From an uncultured Collinsella sp. (GTDB lineage: Bacteria; Actinomycetota; Coriobacteriia; Coriobacteriales; Coriobacteriaceae): a DNA stretch of 50,690 nt. Location: positions 1-50,690 of the forward strand of contig CAKUON010000014.1 of the NCBI GenBank assembly GCA_934668875.1. The letters run 5' to 3'. The notes beneath the pieces were generated by a model. It searched no databases and was not told the origin of the DNA. It saw only the letters and a program-made list of their open reading frames with translations. Shown here piece by piece: positions 32,429 to 40,915 of the stretch; position 1 is the stretch's first letter, and each line of letters opens with the position of its first letter. The position numbers and the translations under genes were made by a program.

Positions 32429-33646
32429 ATGGATAGCGATGCCAAGCTAAACATCTTGACCGAGGCCCTGGCTGCTGCCGGGGCCTCGGCATTGGCAATC
32501 GATGCGCGTGGGGACGTCGTGATCTCGACCATGAATGACGCGGCGCTTGAGCGGGATGTGGCGACTTTTGTCGCTGAGCGCCTCGACCGTATAGGAGACG
32601 GCGCGCGTCTGGTTATGGGGCGCGCGGGTACGCGCCTGAGCCTGACCGTTCGCCCCACCGACAAAGAGGGTGGGGACCTTTGGGTCGTCGTGGTCCGCGA
32701 GGTGCGCGGCGCCGCGGCACATGCGGGCATCGAGTGGCTCAACGCCGACGAAGTTGAGGCCCGCTACGAATCGAGCGCGTACGGCATCGTTGAGGGGGCG
32801 GCCTCGGTAGCTGCGCCGGTCGCCGAGAGCTACGCGCGCGGTGTGCCCCTTATGCTCGAGGGCGAGCTGGGAGCGGGTCAGATCGAGATCGCCAAGCGCC
32901 TCTATCTGGACGGTCCTTTTGCCGATCAACCCTTTGTTGCCGTTGCGCTCGATGAGCTTACCGATCGCGGTTGGCGCCACGTGCTCAAAAGCGCCGAATC
33001 GCCGTTGTTCCAAACGGGGCTGACACTTTGCATTGCGGGCTGGAATGCGGTTGGCCCCCAGCGCCTTCGCGAGCTCGTTTCCACGATGGCCGACACCGCG
33101 TTGGCGACGCGCTGCCATGTGGTGCTGACGGCGAATGACATGCCGGGCGGCAGCGAAAGTGATCAAGCCGCCTTTGTGACCGAGCGCTTCGCCTGTGCGG
33201 TGAGCGTGGCGCCGGCAATCGTCGAGCAGGGAGCCGCGTCGACGAAGGTTGCGCGCTATTTGGAATATCTCGCTGGTGCATTTGGGACGGCAGCGCCCAC
33301 GCTGTCTGCCACGGCGACGAAGGCGCTCGATGCTTACCGCTGGCCGCGCAACTATCTGCAGCTCCGCGAGGTCTCGGAACGACTGTATATATTGGTGGGG
33401 ACGGGCACGGTGGATCGCGCTGTGGCGGAGGAAGTGCTAGCCCAAGAGGACGTGATTAAGACCGCAACCTTTGGCGCCCCGACACTCGAAAGCGACCTGT
33501 ATATCCTGCGACCGTTGGCCGATACCGAGCGAGATATCGCGCATCTGGTTGTAGATCATCTCCACGGCAACCGAACCCGTGCGGCGGAGGTGCTGGGCAT
33601 AAGTCGAACAACGCTGTGGCGCTTGCTGAAGGACGATGACCGTTGA
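32429..33646 (+). CDS. degenerate NtrC-type regulator with Fis-like HTH
   Basis: A 405-residue protein whose layout follows sigma-54 enhancer-binding proteins. It has an N-terminal sensory part (~1-110), an AAA-like core (~115-345) and a C-terminal Fis-type helix-turn-helix (TRAAEVLGISRTTLWRLLK, ~382-400). The core keeps the shape (LMLEGELGAGQIEIAKRLYLDGPF in parts, PFVAVALDEL) but the Walker A lysine is replaced (GELGAGQIE, 145-153). No GAFTGA loop or Walker B DE pair is visible. It therefore probably cannot drive sigma-54 and may act as a plain DNA-binding regulator. The ATG follows GGAGACGGGGCAAATC. The neighbouring transporter is a likely target. Confidence 0.7.
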   Translation: MDSDAKLNILTEALAAAGASALAIDARGDVVISTMNDAALERDVATFVAERLDRIGDGARLVMGRAGTRLSLTVRPTDKEGGDLWVVVVREVRGAAAHAGIEWLNADEVEARYESSAYGIVEGAASVAAPVAESYARGVPLMLEGELGAGQIEIAKRLYLDGPFADQPFVAVALDELTDRGWRHVLKSAESPLFQTGLTLCIAGWNAVGPQRLRELVSTMADTALATRCHVVLTANDMPGGSESDQAAFVTERFACAVSVAPAIVEQGAASTKVARYLEYLAGAFGTAAPTLSATATKALDAYRWPRNYLQLREVSERLYILVGTGTVDRAVAEEVLAQEDVIKTATFGAPTLESDLYILRPLADTERDIAHLVVDHLHGNRTRAAEVLGISRTTLWRLLKDDDR

Positions 33647-33730
33647 GCGAGGCGCCCGTGACCGCGCGCGACGCGTGTGCTACAGTCCAAAGCGTTATTG
33701 TTTCGATTTGGTTACGGCGTGCGGGGGCGT

Positions 33731-34306
33731 ATGGCTGAGACTACAAAACCGAGCCGCAGAAGGCGGAGCGCCGCACCGGTCAACCGACGCACGACATCGG
33801 TGACGTGGGGCAAACACGCCTCGGGGTTTGATGGTTCGTTCAAGCGCACTAAATACGGCTATCCTTCGGCAAGCGCCCGCTTGGCCATGCAGGCAGAGTC
33901 CTCGTTGTGGGGCCGCAAGTGCGTGGTGGGCTCAAAGCTCAAGCACGACGGCACGCTCGGTTACATCAGCCGCGGGGCGGCTCGTCGCAGCGGACTCAAT
34001 CCGGCTGGTTGGCATCGTTATGTTCCGATCGCGGTCGTCGTTGCAGTGATCGTCATCGCACTCGCTGCGCTTGGCTACGCCGGCGGCGGTGCCAACTTGG
34101 ACGCGATGTTTAAATCGCCCGAGCTCGCGCATGCAGGCACAGAAATTGTTGAGGGCGCTCAGACCCAGACGGGCGTCGCGCCCCAGCGCGGTATCGTTGC
34201 GGCAGCCTCCACCATCGCCGACGCTCAAAAGGACGACGGCGAACAGGGCGACGGCGCCGAAACGACCCACACGAACGAAACGACGACAACTCCACCGGCA
34301 AGATAA
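33731..34306 (+). CDS. hypothetical single-pass membrane protein
   Basis: A 191-residue protein that I do not recognise. The first ~95 residues are very basic (RRRRSAAPVNRR, then TWGKHASGFDGSFKRTKYGYPSASARLA). One transmembrane helix lies at about 102-124 (VPIAVVVAVIVIALAALGYAGG), and the outside tail is rich in Ala, Gln, Thr and Asp. Orientation by the positive-inside rule puts the basic part in the cytoplasm. The ATG at 33731 follows GCGGGGGC. It may be co-transcribed with the regulator gene upstream, 84 bp apart. It ends in a Thr-rich tail with TTTTPPAR. Confidence 0.6.
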   Translation: MAETTKPSRRRRSAAPVNRRTTSVTWGKHASGFDGSFKRTKYGYPSASARLAMQAESSLWGRKCVVGSKLKHDGTLGYISRGAARRSGLNPAGWHRYVPIAVVVAVIVIALAALGYAGGGANLDAMFKSPELAHAGTEIVEGAQTQTGVAPQRGIVAAASTIADAQKDDGEQGDGAETTHTNETTTTPPAR

Positions 34307-34319
34307 GTTGCGAGCGGGT

Positions 34320-34343
34320 CCGCCGTTCGTTAGAACGGCGGGA
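34320..34343. repeat. post-stop palindrome, family member 4
   Basis: On the minus strand it reads CCCGCCGTTCTAACGAACGG, starting about five bases after the nitroreductase stop, so orientation relative to the gene is the same as in the other members. Confidence 0.7.
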
Positions 34344-34347
34344 CTAA

Positions 34348-34869
34348 TTACTTTACATACACCACGTTGTCGCGGCGGGGTTTGGGCTCGGGTAGCGTGT
34401 CTTCGGCATAGCCCAGAATGCAGTGACCGACACCGCGCAGGCTGCCGTCGGCGGGCAGGCCCCAGCTGGCCAGCAGCTCCAGGCCCTCGGGCGAGTCAAA
34501 GACCTCATGCGCGCGGTGAATCCAGCACGAATCGACACCCAGTGCATAGGCGGCGTTGAGCAAGTTGCCCATGGCGAGCGAGCCGTCTTCCAGATGCGTG
34601 GGCACGCTGCGGTCGACCAGCACCACCACAACGGTCTTGGCGCCATAGAAGGGGTCGCCGTTGCCGCCCATGACCTGGGCGTTGAGCTGTGAGAGACGCT
34701 CGACGGTCGCGGGGTCGGTGACGGCGACAAACGTCACCGGCTGGCGGCCCATGCCGCTCGGTGCATATTGGCCGGCTTCGATAATGCGTGCAAGCTTTTC
34801 GGCCTCGACGGGACGATCGCTGTATTTGCGGCAGCTGCGGCGGTGAATGAGTGCTTCGATAGTCTCCAT
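34348..34869 (-). CDS. nitroreductase-family flavoprotein
   Basis: A 173-residue FMN-dependent oxidoreductase of the nitroreductase superfamily. It begins METIEALIHRRSCRKYSDRPVE, with the flavin-phosphate-binding RRSxRxY motif, and has GQYAPSGMGRQPVTFVAV near 40 and MGNLLNAAYALGVDSCWIH in the middle. The final GHCILGYAEDT is followed by a KPRRDNVVYVK tail typical of the group. Substrates (nitroaromatics, quinones, flavins) cannot be told apart by sequence. The ATG at 34869 follows GCAAGGAGACACC; a TTG start at 34965 would add 32 poorly supported residues. It is convergent with the small membrane protein gene. Confidence 0.87.
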   Translation of the reverse strand: METIEALIHRRSCRKYSDRPVEAEKLARIIEAGQYAPSGMGRQPVTFVAVTDPATVERLSQLNAQVMGGNGDPFYGAKTVVVVLVDRSVPTHLEDGSLAMGNLLNAAYALGVDSCWIHRAHEVFDSPEGLELLASWGLPADGSLRGVGHCILGYAEDTLPEPKPRRDNVVYVK

Positions 34870-35087
34870 GGTGTCTCCTTGCGGTGGCGTTGCAGATGCC
34901 CCGTTCATACCCGTCGGGCTCAAACGATAGACGGTCAATTGCCCGGCCAAAAGGATAGATTCCAATTGGGAAAGTAGGTTTGCATAAAAGTACCTTCAGA
35001 ATGTGACAAACAAATGGGATGGTTAAACGTTTTATCCCGTCTACCCTGCGGTTTTTTACCACTTGCCTAAATCATGTGCGTATATCA

Positions 35088-35129
35088 ATTGATAAAGGTT
35101 TTACTAAAGGAGTACCAACGTTTATCAAT
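35088..35129. promoter_or_regulatory. inverted repeat ahead of the 96-residue protein gene
   Basis: ATTGATAAA (35088) and TTTATCAAT (35121) are perfect 9-bp arms 24 bases apart, in the leader of the small gene at 35164. This could be an operator or a leader stem; nothing else supports either. Confidence 0.3.
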
Positions 35130-35163
35130 GCGCCGTGGTGGCGCCGGGCCAGGAGGTAACATC

Positions 35164-35454
35164 ATGTTCCAGGCTGGAGATGTCGTCGAGACCGACTTCG
35201 AAGGATTTCTGAAGCTGCTGCGTTCCAAGACGCGCGCTTTTGTGACGATTGACGATCACGAGTACTACATCACGCACACCGATGGCTATTGGCGTGTTCA
35301 GGATTGCGAGGCCCTCAACGACAAGGGCCACTTTACTGACTGCTCCGAGCTGGTCAACACGGTCTGCGAGGTCGTCGAGCTGCCGTGGATTGCCGGCAAG
35401 AGCCTGCATGACAGCTTCTCGGGCGCTACGGTCTATGAGGCCGTCGCCGCCTAA
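35164..35454 (+). CDS. small hypothetical cytoplasmic protein
   Basis: A 96-residue acidic protein without signal peptide or membrane segment; I do not recognise the family. It is rich in aromatic and charged residues (FEGFLKLLRSKTRAFVTIDDHEYYITH in part, then DGYWRVQDCEAL) and has three cysteines. A good ribosome binding site (CCAGGAGGTAACATC) precedes the ATG at 35164, and a strong terminator follows 26 bases after the stop, so it is very likely a real, separately expressed gene. A frame starting at 35074 adds 30 residues but lacks a ribosome binding site. Confidence 0.7.
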   Translation: MFQAGDVVETDFEGFLKLLRSKTRAFVTIDDHEYYITHTDGYWRVQDCEALNDKGHFTDCSELVNTVCEVVELPWIAGKSLHDSFSGATVYEAVAA

Positions 35455-35479
35455 CAGGCAATAAAACCCGATTTTCACG

Positions 35480-35516
35480 TGACCGCCGGCGCTGCCCCCG
35501 CGCCGGCGGTCTTTTT
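35480..35516 (+). terminator. rho-independent terminator after the 96-residue protein gene
   Basis: GACCGCCGGCGC and GCGCCGGCGGTC form a strong stem followed by TTTTT. Confidence 0.92.
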
Positions 35517-35559
35517 CTGCCGATAGGCCATAAAAGTGCAAGCATTTGCGGAGAGCCTG

Positions 35560-35622
35560 TTGACGATAGTCAAAACTCGGACTAATCTAGAGACACAAAA
35601 TTGGTCAAAAATCGGACAATCG
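35560..35622 (+). promoter_or_regulatory. MarR operon promoter with two direct repeats
   Basis: TTGACG (35560-35565), 17 bases, TAATCT (35583-35588) is a good sigma-A-type promoter. GTCAAAACTCGGACTAATC (35569) lies across its spacer and -10, and a similar GTCAAAAATCGGACAATCG (35604) follows 35 bp on. The MarR product is the obvious candidate to bind both and block its own operon. Confidence 0.6.
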
Positions 35623-35635
35623 AATGGTGGGATAG

Positions 35636-36136
35636 ATGAATAGTGCGGTTACGCTGGTCGACTTCGACCGGTTGCTCAATGGACTCGACCATATCTATTC
35701 GGAGTTCTCGCGCGCCTGCGGCCTTTCGGACTGCGCTTACTGGATGCTCGTCGATACCAGCACGGCGGGCGGCAGTATTGCCGTAAGCCGTCTGACAAGC
35801 GAATGGTTCTATAGCAAACAGACCATCAACTCGGCAATTAAAACCTTGAAGGCGCGGGGTTTCGCCACACTGGAGTTTGCCGAGGGCAGTCGCAAGAATA
35901 AGGTTGTGAGCCTGACCGAAGAGGGCAGGCAATTTGCCGAGCGTTATGCGCTGCCGGCACTCAAGGCCGAGCAGCGAGCCTTTGGCGCGCTTGAGCCATG
36001 TGAGCAACGCGAGATTATGCGCTTGATCGGAAAATTTTCCCAGGCGCTCGGCGATGAGTGCGATGCCTTTAAGCAGCATATCGCTGCCGAGAGCCAGGCC
36101 GAGAATCAAGGTGAGGGGGAGTCGTGCGACTCTTAA
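35636..36136 (+). CDS. MarR-family transcriptional regulator
   Basis: A 166-residue winged-helix regulator, first gene of a MarR-ABC-ABC operon. The DNA-binding part covers about 35-105: CAYWMLVDTSTAGGSIAVSRL, then SEWFYSKQTINSAIKTLKARGFATLEF, the MarR recognition helix and wing with SRKNKVVSLTEEGRQFAERY. MarR repressors of this arrangement usually sense a toxic compound and release an efflux pump. Two direct repeats at its promoter support autoregulation. Its stop codon (36134-36136) lies inside the next gene, so the two are translationally coupled. Confidence 0.86.
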   Translation: MNSAVTLVDFDRLLNGLDHIYSEFSRACGLSDCAYWMLVDTSTAGGSIAVSRLTSEWFYSKQTINSAIKTLKARGFATLEFAEGSRKNKVVSLTEEGRQFAERYALPALKAEQRAFGALEPCEQREIMRLIGKFSQALGDECDAFKQHIAAESQAENQGEGESCDS

Positions 36137-37860
36137 TGAGGTTTATGAAGCCGTATCGCGGGCTGATCGCGGTGACGCTACTGGTGCTGCTGATAGACAA
36201 CGTCGGCACGCTGCTGGTGCCCACGATGCTGGCGAACATGGTCAACACCGGCATTACCACGGGCGATGTCGACTACATTTTGCGCAACGGTCTCTACATG
36301 CTTATCGCGACCGGCATGGCCAGCGGCGGCGCGGTGTTGGGCTGCTATCTTTCGGCGCGCCTGGCCGCCAACGTGGCCTGCGATATCCGCAATGCCGTGT
36401 ACGACAAGTCGCTCGAGCTCGCGGCCAGCGACTTTGAGCGCTTTGGCACCGGATCGATGATCACGCGCTCGCTCAACGACATCAATGTGATTCAACAGGC
36501 CATCCTGCAGACGATCCAGCTGGTGCTGCCGGTGCCGTTCTTGGCCGTCGCGGGCATCATTTTTGCTTGGCTCATCGATCCGGCCATGGGCATGCTTCTG
36601 GGCGTCGTGGTTGCGATCGTGCTGGTTGCGGCGGTCTTTACGGTTGCCAACGCGGCTCCGATTTTTATGCGCTTGCAGAGCTTTATCGACCGCATGAACG
36701 TGGTGCTGCGCGAAAACATCGTGGGCGTGCGCGTCATCCGTGCGTTTAACAAGGAGCGTCATGAGGAACAGCGCCTGGACGAGGTGTTTAGCGACTACGC
36801 CGCCAACGCCATAAAAGTCAACCATCTGTTTGTGGGCCTCGACAGCTCCACCTTCTTTCTGATGAATATCGCCGAGGTGGCGGTACTGTGGGTGGGCGGC
36901 AACCGCGTGGGCGCCCACGCCATGCAGATCGCGAGCATCTCGGCGGTGCTGGAGTACGCGCTTCTGATCCTGTTCTTTGTGATGATGGCCCAGATGGTGG
37001 TGCTGACGCTTCCGCGTGCCGCCGCATGTCTGAACCGCGCACAGCAGGTGCTGGAGATTAAGCCGAGCATCGTGGACGGCGAGCGTATGCTGGGTGACGA
37101 GGCGCCTGCCTCCGAGGGAGATGCGGATGCGGTCGCTGAGTTCGATCACATGTCGTTTCGTTTTGACGATGCCGATGAGGACACCCTGTGCGACCTGAGC
37201 TTTGCCTGTCGTCGCGGTCAGACGACCGCGATTGTGGGCTCGACGGGCTCGGGCAAGTCGACGGTGGCAAAGCTCCTGCTGCGCTTTCACGATGCCACCA
37301 AGGGCGTCATTCGCCTGGACGGCGTCGATCTGCGCGAGCTTTCGCAAGGTGAGATTCGCGGGCGCATCGCCTATGTGCCGCAGAAGGCATGGCTGTTCTC
37401 GGGCACCGTGGCAAGCAATCTGCGCTTTGGCAACGAGGACGCAACCGAGGCGGACATGCTTCATGCGCTGCAGGTTGCCCAGAGCACCTTTGTGCTCGAT
37501 CAACCGCAGGGGCTCGATACCCCGGTTGCCCAGGGCGGTACGAACTTCTCGGGTGGTCAGCGCCAGCGCCTGGCCATTGCTCGCGCGCTCATGAAGCGCG
37601 CCGACCTGTATATCTTCGACGACAGTTTTTCGGCCCTGGACTTTAAGACTGATGCGGCCCTGCGCCATGCGCTGCAGGACGAGACGCGCGACGCCGCGGT
37701 GCTTATCATCGCGCAGCGCATCTCGACGATTCTGCACGCCGACCAGATCGTTGTGCTCAAGGACGGCGAGGTCGTGGGCTTGGGCACGCACGAGGAACTT
37801 ATGGAAACCTGCGAGGTATACCGCGCCATCGCGGAATCGCAGATGAAGGGAGGTGAGTAG
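36124..37860 (+). CDS. ABC exporter half-transporter, degenerate-site subunit
   Basis: A 578-residue half-transporter with six transmembrane helices (~1-320) fused to an ATPase domain. Walker A is GSTGSGKST (about 371-379), signature FSGGQRQRL, Walker B YIFDDSFSALD. The residue after the Walker B Asp is Asp instead of the catalytic Glu, as in the inactive-site subunit of heterodimeric exporters (LmrC, TM287). It pairs with the product of the next gene. The start is the GTG at 36124 behind GAGGGGGAG, overlapping the marR end by 13 bases. Cargo is unknown; multidrug or lipid-like compounds are usual for this arrangement. Confidence 0.88.
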   Translation: MRLLMRFMKPYRGLIAVTLLVLLIDNVGTLLVPTMLANMVNTGITTGDVDYILRNGLYMLIATGMASGGAVLGCYLSARLAANVACDIRNAVYDKSLELAASDFERFGTGSMITRSLNDINVIQQAILQTIQLVLPVPFLAVAGIIFAWLIDPAMGMLLGVVVAIVLVAAVFTVANAAPIFMRLQSFIDRMNVVLRENIVGVRVIRAFNKERHEEQRLDEVFSDYAANAIKVNHLFVGLDSSTFFLMNIAEVAVLWVGGNRVGAHAMQIASISAVLEYALLILFFVMMAQMVVLTLPRAAACLNRAQQVLEIKPSIVDGERMLGDEAPASEGDADAVAEFDHMSFRFDDADEDTLCDLSFACRRGQTTAIVGSTGSGKSTVAKLLLRFHDATKGVIRLDGVDLRELSQGEIRGRIAYVPQKAWLFSGTVASNLRFGNEDATEADMLHALQVAQSTFVLDQPQGLDTPVAQGGTNFSGGQRQRLAIARALMKRADLYIFDDSFSALDFKTDAALRHALQDETRDAAVLIIAQRISTILHADQIVVLKDGEVVGLGTHEELMETCEVYRAIAESQMKGGE

Positions 37861-37861
37861 C

Positions 37862-39874
37862 ATGACCGAGGAGCTCAAGAAGCGCGGCGACGCTATCGAT
37901 GCCGCCGCTGCGGACGCGGCCGAAGCGGTCGAGCAGGCTGCCGCGCCGACCGAGCTGGATGACGTTGCCAAGGCCGCGGCCGAGCGTGAGGCTCGCCGCC
38001 AAGCGCTGTACGAGGAAAACGAGCGTGCCGAGGACGAGCGTGCCCGCGCGGAGGCAGAGCGCATGCGCGATGTGGACGACGAGGATGAGGACGAGAAACC
38101 CCGCGATACCTGGGCGACGGTGCGCCGCTTGTGGGGCGAGGCCGCCGGCGACCATTGGCGCTTCTACATCGTGTTTGCGAGCATCGTGTTCTACGTCATC
38201 TTTAACACCGCCGCGCCGGCATATAGCGCTCATGTTATCGACGAGCTGTGGGGCCATATACAGGTGGCGTTTGCCAGCGGAACCACCTTCAGCATCACCT
38301 GGGACCAATGCGGCAAGACCATCTTTGTCTACTTCTTGATCTGGACGGCCGCCGGGTCGTTCTATGCGTTGCAGAGCTTTTTGATGTCGAGTGTGGCCGA
38401 GCGACTCAACCTGCGCCTGCGCAACCGCATCGCGCAAAAGCTCAGCCGCCTGCCGCTCGCCTACTTTGACGCGCATCGCCCCGGCGAAGTGGTCAGCCGC
38501 GCGACCAACGACTTGGACAAGATGTCCGAGAGTATGCAGCGCGGATTGCTGCAGCTGCTGGTATCGATCGGTACCGTGACGGGTGCCATCATCATGATGT
38601 TCGTCTATAGCGTTAGGCTCACGTTGGTCTTTTTGGGCTTTACGGCGGTATCGCTGCTGGTGACCAAGGTGGTTTCGCGCCGTACGCATGATGTGACGGG
38701 CGAGCGTCAGGAGTGGGTGTCCAAAATCACGAGCGCGGTCGAGGAAGGCTATTCGGGCCGTTTGGTGATTCGCGCATTCAATCGCGAGCACCAGAGCTCT
38801 GCCGAAGTGCACGAAGCCTCGGGCGAGCTGGCCCGCGTGAGCGCCAAGGCCGACTTTATGATCAACGCCGTCGGACCCGCGGTCCGCTTTATCGGTCGCC
38901 TGGCGCAGATCGTGATTGCGCTCGTGGGCTGCAGCATGCTGGTCGCCGGTCACATGACCGTCGGCGTGTTCCAGGCGTTCTTCCAGTTTATCTACGAGGC
39001 GTCCGAACCCATGACGCAGCTGTCGTTCACTTTCAACTCGCTGCAGAGCGCGCTGGCGAGTGCGGAGCGCGTGTTCGACCTGCTCGATGAGCCCGAGATG
39101 GAGGCCGATCCGCAGCCGGGCGAGGCTGCCAATCTGCCGGGTCGCGTGGAGGGCCGTGTCACTTTTGAGCATGTGCGCTTTGGCTACACGCCCGAAAAGC
39201 CGCTCATGCGCGACGTGTCGTTTACCGCCGAGCCGGGCCAGAAGATTGCCGTGGTGGGAACCACGGGCGCAGGCAAGACGACGCTCATCAACCTGCTCAT
39301 GCGCTTTTACGAGATCGACGGCGGCCGCATTACGCTCGACGGTGTGGATACGCGCCTCATGAACCGCGGTGAGCTCCGTCAGCAGTTTGGCATGGTGCTG
39401 CAGGACGCCTGGCTGTTCGACGGCACGATTGCCGAAAACATCGCCTATGGCTGTCCCGAGGCAACGCGCGACGAGATCGTGGCTGCCGCCCGCGCCGCGC
39501 AGGTCGACTTCTTTGTGCGCACCATGCCGCAGGGTTATGACACGCGGGTGGCCAACGATGTCGAGAGCATTAGCCAGGGCCAGCGCCAGCTGCTGACCAT
39601 CGCGCGCGTGCTGCTCAACAACCCGGCGATTCTCATCTTGGACGAGGCAACCTCAAGCGTGGACACGCGCACCGAGCTTGCCATCGGCCGCGCCATGGAC
39701 GCGCTCATGCATGGGCGCACGAGCTTTGTGATCGCACATCGCCTGTCGACGATCGTGGATGCCGACCTGATTCTGGTCATGGATCACGGCAACATTATCG
39801 AGCAAGGCACGCATAAGGAACTGCTGACTGTCGAGGGTGCTTACGCTGACCTCTATCTGAGTCAGTTCGCATAA
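37862..39874 (+). CDS. ABC exporter half-transporter, catalytic-site subunit
   Basis: A 670-residue partner of the preceding protein. The first ~85 residues are a charged Ala/Glu/Arg-rich extension (EERADERARAEAER-like, then acidic DDEDEDE) probably coiled and cytoplasmic. Then follow six transmembrane helices and an ATPase domain: Walker A GTTGAGKTT (~466-474), Walker B ILILDEATSSVD with the catalytic Glu intact, and signature ISQGQRQLL, where Gln replaces the first Gly of LSGGQ. Together with the first subunit this gives one working and one degenerate ATP site. The ATG at 37862 follows AAGGGAGGTGAGTAGC, one base after the upstream stop. Confidence 0.88.
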   Translation: MTEELKKRGDAIDAAAADAAEAVEQAAAPTELDDVAKAAAEREARRQALYEENERAEDERARAEAERMRDVDDEDEDEKPRDTWATVRRLWGEAAGDHWRFYIVFASIVFYVIFNTAAPAYSAHVIDELWGHIQVAFASGTTFSITWDQCGKTIFVYFLIWTAAGSFYALQSFLMSSVAERLNLRLRNRIAQKLSRLPLAYFDAHRPGEVVSRATNDLDKMSESMQRGLLQLLVSIGTVTGAIIMMFVYSVRLTLVFLGFTAVSLLVTKVVSRRTHDVTGERQEWVSKITSAVEEGYSGRLVIRAFNREHQSSAEVHEASGELARVSAKADFMINAVGPAVRFIGRLAQIVIALVGCSMLVAGHMTVGVFQAFFQFIYEASEPMTQLSFTFNSLQSALASAERVFDLLDEPEMEADPQPGEAANLPGRVEGRVTFEHVRFGYTPEKPLMRDVSFTAEPGQKIAVVGTTGAGKTTLINLLMRFYEIDGGRITLDGVDTRLMNRGELRQQFGMVLQDAWLFDGTIAENIAYGCPEATRDEIVAAARAAQVDFFVRTMPQGYDTRVANDVESISQGQRQLLTIARVLLNNPAILILDEATSSVDTRTELAIGRAMDALMHGRTSFVIAHRLSTIVDADLILVMDHGNIIEQGTHKELLTVEGAYADLYLSQFA

Positions 39875-39906
39875 TGTGACAAAGGGACAGTCCCGCATGT
39901 CACATT
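39873..39906. repeat. GGGACAG-core palindrome 6 at the ABC stop codon
   Basis: AATGTGACA (39873) and TGTCACATT (39898) are perfect 9-bp arms; the loop holds GGGACAGTCCC. The stop TAA overlaps the first arm. Confidence 0.75.
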
Positions 39907-39912
39907 GGAAAC

Positions 39913-39950
39913 AAGGCGCGCCGGGGATGAACTCCCTGGCGCGCCTTTTG
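39913..39950. terminator. terminator of the MarR-ABC operon
   Basis: AAGGCGCGCC and GGCGCGCCTT form perfect arms followed by TTG. It lies between convergent genes and may serve cysE too. Confidence 0.85.
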
Positions 39951-39986
39951 CGTCGGTGCCGATGTCGTTTTGTGCCGCTTGCGTTC

Positions 39987-40691
39987 CTAGCGTTCGTCCA
40001 CGAGCTTGGCGACGAGGGCCTTGAGCTCGGCCACCTCTCGCTCGAGTTCCTTGACACGGCGGGCATTCTCGGTGATGCCTTGGCGGTTGAGGGCACTCTG
40101 CTCGGCGGCATCGTCGGGCATGTACTCGCGGTGCTGCTTGGCGTCGAAGCTCTCCTCGAACACGCGGCAGCCGTTGCGCTTGATGATGCGCCCGGGCACG
40201 CCCACGACGGTGCAGTTATCGGGTACGTCCTTGACGACGACCGAGTTGCCGCCGATTTTGACGTTGTTGCCGATGCGGATGTTGCCGAGCACCTTGGCGC
40301 CCGTGCCCACGGTGACGTTATTGCCCAGGGTGGGGTGGCGCTTACCGGTCTCGTTGCCGGTACCGCCGAGCGTGACGCCCTGATAGAGCACGCAGTTGTC
40401 GCCCACAATGGTGGTCTCGCCGATGACGACGCCCATGGCGTGGTCGATAAAGAAGTGCTTGCCAATTTGCGCGGCGGGATGAATCTCGACGCCGGTGATG
40501 TGGCGGGTGATTTGTGAGAGCACGCGGGCGAGCGAGCGATGGCCGTGCTCCCAGAGCCAGTGCTCGGGCACGTGGTTCCACTTGGCATGCAGGCCGGGGT
40601 ACGAAAGGAAAATGACCAGGCCGTTTTGCGCGGCGGGGTCCTGCGCCTGGACGGTCTTGATGTCCTCGCGAATGGTATTGATAAAGCTCAC
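39987..40691 (-). CDS. cysE: serine O-acetyltransferase
   Basis: CysE acetylates L-serine with acetyl-CoA to O-acetylserine, the first step of cysteine synthesis. The 234-residue protein is a left-handed beta-helix acetyltransferase with hexapeptide repeats ([22 protein letters not shown] in part, where H-D-H are the catalytic residues), QGVTLGGTG and [18 protein letters not shown]. The C terminus is a charged coiled segment ([18 protein letters not shown]) longer than usual. I use the GTG at 40691 behind GGGAGGGCGGCCG; the ATG at 40766 would add 25 residues with no ribosome binding site. No cysK is adjacent. Confidence 0.9.
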   Translation of the reverse strand: MSFINTIREDIKTVQAQDPAAQNGLVIFLSYPGLHAKWNHVPEHWLWEHGHRSLARVLSQITRHITGVEIHPAAQIGKHFFIDHAMGVVIGETTIVGDNCVLYQGVTLGGTGNETGKRHPTLGNNVTVGTGAKVLGNIRIGNNVKIGGNSVVVKDVPDNCTVVGVPGRIIKRNGCRVFEESFDAKQHREYMPDDAAEQSALNRQGITENARRVKELEREVAELKALVAKLVDER

Positions 40692-40915
40692 CGGCCGCCC
40701 TCCCTTAGCGCCATGGCAATGCGATTCAATAAAGTATAGCGATTCGCTAGGGATTAGGAAGAGCAATCTTTCACGGCTTTGCGTGACAGGTGTCAGTTAT
40801 GCAAACTTGCTGGTAATGGAGTCATGCTTTTGTGCGGTCGTGTGCATGGTCGCGCCGCAACCGTATACTGGTCAACTTGGACGTATCCGCGCCCACAACT
40901 GAGAGGTTTTACTTC

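Noticed and set aside
35074..35163. 30-residue extension of the small 96-residue protein
   Set aside because: It would start inside an inverted repeat without a ribosome binding site; a much better site precedes the ATG at 35164.
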